Assembly (NCBI GenBank): GCA_047626155.1
Contig: JBLHRR010000077.1
Coordinates: 1 to 25,125, forward strand
Length of the DNA: 25,125 nt
Direction: 5' to 3'
From: CALGLS01 sp047626155
GTDB lineage: Bacteria; Bacteroidota; Bacteroidia; Chitinophagales; Saprospiraceae
The notes below the pieces were generated by a model, which was given only the letters and a program-made list of their open reading frames with translations, was not told where the DNA came from and ran no database searches. Positions 22,800 through 25,125 of this stretch are shown here, in pieces (positions within the stretch are counted from its first letter, which is position 1; every line of letters begins with the position of its first letter). A program made the translations under genes and the position numbers.

Positions 22800-23783
22800 T
22801 CAACCCTTCTTCTTTGCTTTATCCGCTTTCTTCTTAGCTTCATCAGCAGCCTTCTTTGCCATAGCAGCCGCCTTTTCCGCCTTCCTTGCCGAAGTCGCAG
22901 CTTCTGCAGCAGCCTTCTTTGCATCAGCCGCAGCCTTTACCGCTTTCTTCTCTGCAGCTACCGCTTCTTGAGCTGCTTCTTTAGCGGCCACTGCTGCATC
23001 TACAATTTCCTTTGGAATAGTTCCTGCAATTTTCGTTTTTGTTATTCCTAGCTTAGTTAGCTTTTTATTCGATAATAGGTGGCTATGTTCTTCTTGAGTT
23101 AAAAGGCAGTAGGGAATTGTTTTTTTATCATAGCTCTCTTTGAAGAAACTCTTCATTTCTGATTTAACTAACCTTATGAATTCATTCCATTGGCTTTTAG
23201 GTATTGTTTGACAACCTTCTGACCAAGTCCATTGAGATCTGCCTTCGCCTCCTTTATGGATATTTATATCGTAATGCCCCCACTCTACTGGATACGGCTT
23301 GTTCTCAGTTTCATTTTCGCCACCATCTCTATGTCCTTTTACTTTCCCCTCGTTGTTGGCTTTCGCAAATCTTTTTTCGCCTCGGTCCCATTGAACCAAA
23401 GCACTATATTTTCCATTATGCATTCCAATTTTATGCGCATAGTAAACGCCAGGATCTAGAACGAACATTCCTTTGGAGGTATCGTTACCAGTTCCTTGTC
23501 TCACATAGCCAGGATCCGTATTGGCATTGAATGCGCAACAAAGGGACTTATTCTTTAATCTGATGTCTACAAAAATAGCATCGTCATACAGGTTCCGATC
23601 ATTCACTCCTTGCTTACCCAAAGAATTCAAATAATACCCACGTATCCCTAACAATACTACTGGATATTTTTCTCGGTTGATATTAAAGCTGTCAATAACC
23701 ACCTGGGGTTTTGCTTTTAACATGTTAGGCCGAGATTGAGGTAGTTTTAGGTGAACTCGTTTTACTAATTTTTTACTAGCCAT
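22800..23783 (-). CDS. Protein with YkuD-like H...SxGC motif and lysine/alanine-rich tail
   Basis: This 327-residue protein has no signal peptide or membrane segment. Residues ~170-200 contain GHYDINIHKGGEG...WTWSEGCQTIPKSQW, i.e. H176-x11-S-E-G-C191. This resembles the active site of L,D-transpeptidases (YkuD: HG-x-S-x-G-C-x-R/N), where Cys attacks peptidoglycan stem peptides. Flanking segments (GMHNGKYSALVQWDRG) fit a beta-rich catalytic domain, but the rest is not classic YkuD. From ~262 the protein becomes a repetitive Ala/Lys/Glu helix (AAAEAATSARKAEKAA, then AMAKKAADEAKKKADKAKKKG), like histone H1 or TolA linkers, suited to binding nucleic acid, envelope polymer or a partner. The lack of a signal suggests release by lysis or a dedicated export route. 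It has its own terminator. Function is inferred only from the motif. Confidence 0.6.
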   Translation of the reverse strand: MASKKLVKRVHLKLPQSRPNMLKAKPQVVIDSFNINREKYPVVLLGIRGYYLNSLGKQGVNDRNLYDDAIFVDIRLKNKSLCCAFNANTDPGYVRQGTGNDTSKGMFVLDPGVYYAHKIGMHNGKYSALVQWDRGEKRFAKANNEGKVKGHRDGGENETENKPYPVEWGHYDINIHKGGEGRSQWTWSEGCQTIPKSQWNEFIRLVKSEMKSFFKESYDKKTIPYCLLTQEEHSHLLSNKKLTKLGITKTKIAGTIPKEIVDAAVAAKEAAQEAVAAEKKAVKAAADAKKAAAEAATSARKAEKAAAMAKKAADEAKKKADKAKKKG

Positions 23784-23868
23784 TGTTTTATTGGTTTGTT
23801 TTTGAAGTGATTAAGGTTTTTTTTGAAGAGGAGTTTTAAGATTAGATTTGAAATAGATTATTTTTTTA

Positions 23869-23907
23869 CGTATTAATCTAAATAAGGATTCAAATTTTAT
23901 TAATACG
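23869..23907. other. Inverted repeats in the 23784-24012 gap
   Basis: Perfect 9-bp arms cgtattaat (23869-23877) and attaatacg (23899-23907) lie ~90 bp upstream of the YkuD-like gene and may be a regulator site. A second, imperfect pair (cccatatcagacg near 23919 and cctggtatagg near 23981) follows. No gene was found in this gap. Confidence 0.3.
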
Positions 23908-24012
23908 GTGTAACCTTCCCCATATCAGACGTGGTTGGCAGTACGTTTGCTTTGCCTCTTAGCTTAACTGACACCAATCGCCTGGTATAGGTTATTAGTG
24001 CCGAATTTTATA

Positions 24013-24258
24013 TTAATTGTTTTCTTCGATCTCAATTCTATCAAGCGTTTTTGATATTATCTCTTCCCATTCTTTTTGAACTGTCAAGTACTCTGAAATA
24101 TTAATATACTTTCCATTTTTCTTTACACACCAACTCCATTGTTTATACTGGTCAGTAAAATCTCCATCCACAATCGTAGCTCTCCTTTTTAAATAGTCAA
24201 TTCCAACTTGCTTCTCACCAATTTCTTCTGTTTTACTGTAAGCCCCAGCGAACCCCAC
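24013..24258 (-). CDS. Hypothetical small protein or C-terminal fragment
   Basis: This 81-codon frame begins with GTG directly after an in-frame TAG (24259-24261). The residues look like a genuine protein end: GEKQVGIDYLKRRATIVDGD, FTDQYKQWSWCVKKNGKYIN, ISEYLTVQKEWEEIISKTL. The mix of aromatic and charged residues and the ordinary codon use argue for real coding, but there is no good start signal. Either it is a small gene or the 3' part of a longer one cut by the debris to its right. Family not recognised. Confidence 0.4.
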   Translation of the reverse strand: MGFAGAYSKTEEIGEKQVGIDYLKRRATIVDGDFTDQYKQWSWCVKKNGKYINISEYLTVQKEWEEIISKTLDRIEIEENN

Positions 24259-24368
24259 CTACTTCTCCTCCTCCAGTCCCCGCTCAAAATTCGCAAGAAT
24301 CTCCGAATCAATCCGATGCGGCAACCATTCCACAGCCTCTGCCGTAACTTTATGAGCTGCCACTTTTT

Positions 24369-24497
24369 TCAACAACCAGTGCAGATAAGAATAAACGTAG
24401 CGTATTTTATTCCCGCTACCTCGCAGTAGGCTTTCTTTGTTTGACCGCTTTGCTGCCAATAGGTAATGTGATTTAATTTTTCTGTTTTTTTCATCAT
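24369..24497 (-). pseudogene. Truncated IS66-family TnpA-like accessory ORF
   Basis: In this minus-strand frame 42 codons read MMKKTEKLNHITYWQQSG, QTKKAYCEVAGIKYATF and a short tail before TGA. The pattern W-Q-x-S-G-x-(T/S)-x-K-A-Y-C-x-x-x-G-I-x-Y-x-T-F is the N-terminal helix-turn-helix of IS66 TnpA (OrfA) proteins, which normally continue with x-Y-W and run to ~90-130 residues. Here the frame ends soon after TF. A continuation with W (YLHWLLKKVAAHK) exists in another frame, so a frameshift is possible. No TnpB or TnpC is present in the window. A well-formed promoter precedes it. Confidence 0.5.
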
Positions 24498-24680
24498 CTT
24501 TGTTTTTCGCAAAGATAGAGAGCCTGTTCAGAAGGAACAAGGTGGGGTGAGATGGAGGGATACTGCTAATCGCCCTCAATACTTTGGGCGATGGGAGAAC
24601 TTTCATCTCCCTAGCGTTTTGAGATGCTCTCTCAAAATAATTCCTTAACTTTGAAGGAATTAGGTGCCCATTCTGGGCAC
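24496..24680. repeat. Train of seven consecutive hairpins
   Basis: Seven stem-loops with perfect arms follow each other: atctttg/caaagat (24496-24516); tgttc/gaaca (24525-24539); atcgccc/gggcgat (24569-24592); gggaga/tctccc (24593-24611); ttttgaga/tctcaaaa (24617-24637); taattcctt/aaggaatta (24638-24662); gtgccca/tgggcac (24664-24680). Stems are 5-9 bp and mutually different. Several loops share actttg or actttc. From 24569 on, neighbours are separated by 0-5 nt. This is not a CRISPR (no constant repeat) nor a single terminator. Confidence 0.75.
24510..24540 (-). promoter_or_regulatory. Bacteroidota promoter for the TnpA-like ORF
   Basis: On the minus strand, TTG (24540-24538), 20 nt, then TATCTTTG (24517-24510) match -33 TTG and -7 TAnnTTTG well. 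The predicted start of transcription is within ~10 nt of the ORF's ATG, so the message would be nearly leaderless. The -7 element is itself one arm of a 7-bp hairpin (24496-24516). Confidence 0.5.
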
Positions 24681-24687
24681 ACACAAC

Positions 24688-24797
24688 GTGTATAATTCAT
24701 TGCTTAGTTCTTTCTTACTTGGAAAATCCTGCGGATTTTCCTCAGATTCGTTTTCTTTTGTTATTTTAGTTATTGACAACGCAACGAAATCATACAC
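24688..24797. repeat. ~110-bp structured inverted-repeat element
   Basis: Outer arms gtgtataattcattgc (24688-24703) and gcaacgaaatcatacac (24781-24797) are complementary at about 14 of 17 positions. At the centre is a perfect 9-bp hairpin ggaaaatcc-tgc-ggattttcc (24721-24741). I have the impression of very similar sequences between genes of many Flavobacteriia, but cannot verify it. It directly follows the hairpin train. Confidence 0.6.
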
Positions 24798-24842
24798 AGT
24801 ACGCTAGTTTGCAACCTCCCTTCGGTCGAGACGCTGCAACTA

Positions 24843-24915
24843 ATCGAGTAGGGAAAGGTGACTAATTTAGCCACCCCAGCCCTCTCACACCACACAGGCG
24901 TCAGACTGTTCATTA
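24843..24915 (-). other. Possible group II intron 3' end (domain VI-like hairpin)
   Basis: On the minus strand the order is gtgtggtgtgagagggctgg, then a 7-bp stem ggtggct-aaatt-agtcacc (24875-24857, one G-U pair), then ttt and ccctactcgat. A gtgtgagagg stretch, a short hairpin and a CTACTCGAT-type end is how I remember some bacterial group II introns finishing (domains V and VI). A canonical domain V is not visible, so this would be degraded or a coincidence. The gap 24798-24984 otherwise shows an inverted repeat tagtttgca/tgcaacta (~24805-24842) and no gene. Confidence 0.25.
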
Positions 24916-24984
24916 ATCCCTTCTTTCTGTCCAATACTGTTATTTTATAGTTTGTATAATCGAGACAATCAATTTTTTATTATT

Positions 24985-25125
24985 TTATTGAACAATTGAT
25001 TTCTTTAATACGTAATTCTCATAATCCAAAGGGTTTAGCTTATTAGCCACCCATTCAGAGACCCTTAAAAATTCGATGCAGAACTCTGAAAAAAAGAAAA
25101 CCTTATCCAATAACAATTCGCACCC
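24985..25125 (-). CDS. 3' end of an unidentified ORF running off the window
   Basis: From the window edge, 46 codons are open to TAA at 24985: a hydrophobic/aromatic stretch (LLLDKVFFFSEFCIEFLRVS) followed by EWVANKLNPLDYENYVLKKS and IVQ. The 5' end lies outside the window. It is AT-rich. It could be an island gene, a transposase end, or the protein of the possible group II intron whose 3' end would lie ~70 bp further on. I do not recognise the family. Confidence 0.4.
   Translation of the reverse strand, partial: GCELLLDKVFFFSEFCIEFLRVSEWVANKLNPLDYENYVLKKSIVQ

Noticed and set aside
24259..24684. 141-codon minus-strand ORF as a gene
   Set aside because: Its first half is just the translation of the hairpin train and overlaps the promoter and frame of the TnpA-like ORF. 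Only its last ~40 codons could belong to a (frameshifted) protein, so it is not annotated as a unit.
24496..24741. CRISPR array
   Set aside because: Stems differ from one another and there is no constant repeat with regular spacers; no cas genes are present.

Overview
The window looks like chromosomal DNA of a Bacteroidota (Saprospiria/Cytophagia/Flavobacteriia-like) bacterium. The signs are a secreted metalloprotease ending in the LPVELxxF...YYRLKQ...FDG domain and a type IX secretion C-terminal tail, several Bacteroidota-type promoters (TTG ~18-20 nt TAnnTTTG), weak Shine-Dalgarno sequences, AT-rich accessory DNA, and palindromic intergenic repeats. Species cannot be named from sequence alone.

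Layout. (1) 60-4000: secreted M36/fungalysin-like protease (+), then a GNAT acetyltransferase and the lytic transglycosylase mltG (both -). (2) 4526-18087: a same-strand cluster encoding the whole reductive pyrimidine degradation route and its exit into central metabolism. PreT/PreA reduce uracil or thymine, dihydropyrimidinase opens the ring, beta-ureidopropionase releases beta-alanine (or beta-aminoisobutyrate), a class III aminotransferase makes (methyl)malonate semialdehyde, and MmsA makes acetyl-CoA or propionyl-CoA. An NCS1 permease with an unusual extra domain is the likely importer. (3) 9427-12450: an AT-rich island splits that cluster between the permease and dihydropyrimidinase genes. 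It holds a broken AbiEii-type nucleotidyltransferase with its DUF6922-like partner, an unknown lipoprotein preceded by one copy of a ~106-bp direct repeat, a second copy of that repeat, and a TPR protein of a kind often seen as orphan immunity genes. (4) 18281-20680: a large GAF-containing protein (-). (5) 20740-22494: a possible tiny ORF, a GNAT 3' remnant, and a TetR-SDR operon with a clear palindromic operator. (6) 22800-23783: a protein with a YkuD-like H...SxGC motif and a lysine/alanine-rich tail. (7) 24013-25125: accessory debris: a small hypothetical ORF, a truncated IS66 TnpA-like ORF with a good promoter, a train of consecutive perfect hairpins, a further ~110-bp structured element, a possible group II intron 3' end, and the 3' end of an unidentified ORF running off the window.

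The most striking non-coding pattern is that every uninterrupted junction of the pyrimidine cluster (five of five) is filled by a large palindromic element. Three belong to one ~95-bp family whose arms are made of 7-bp quasi-repeats; the other two are different long inverted repeats. The sixth junction carries the island. Functions below come from motifs and recalled family knowledge; no database search was possible.
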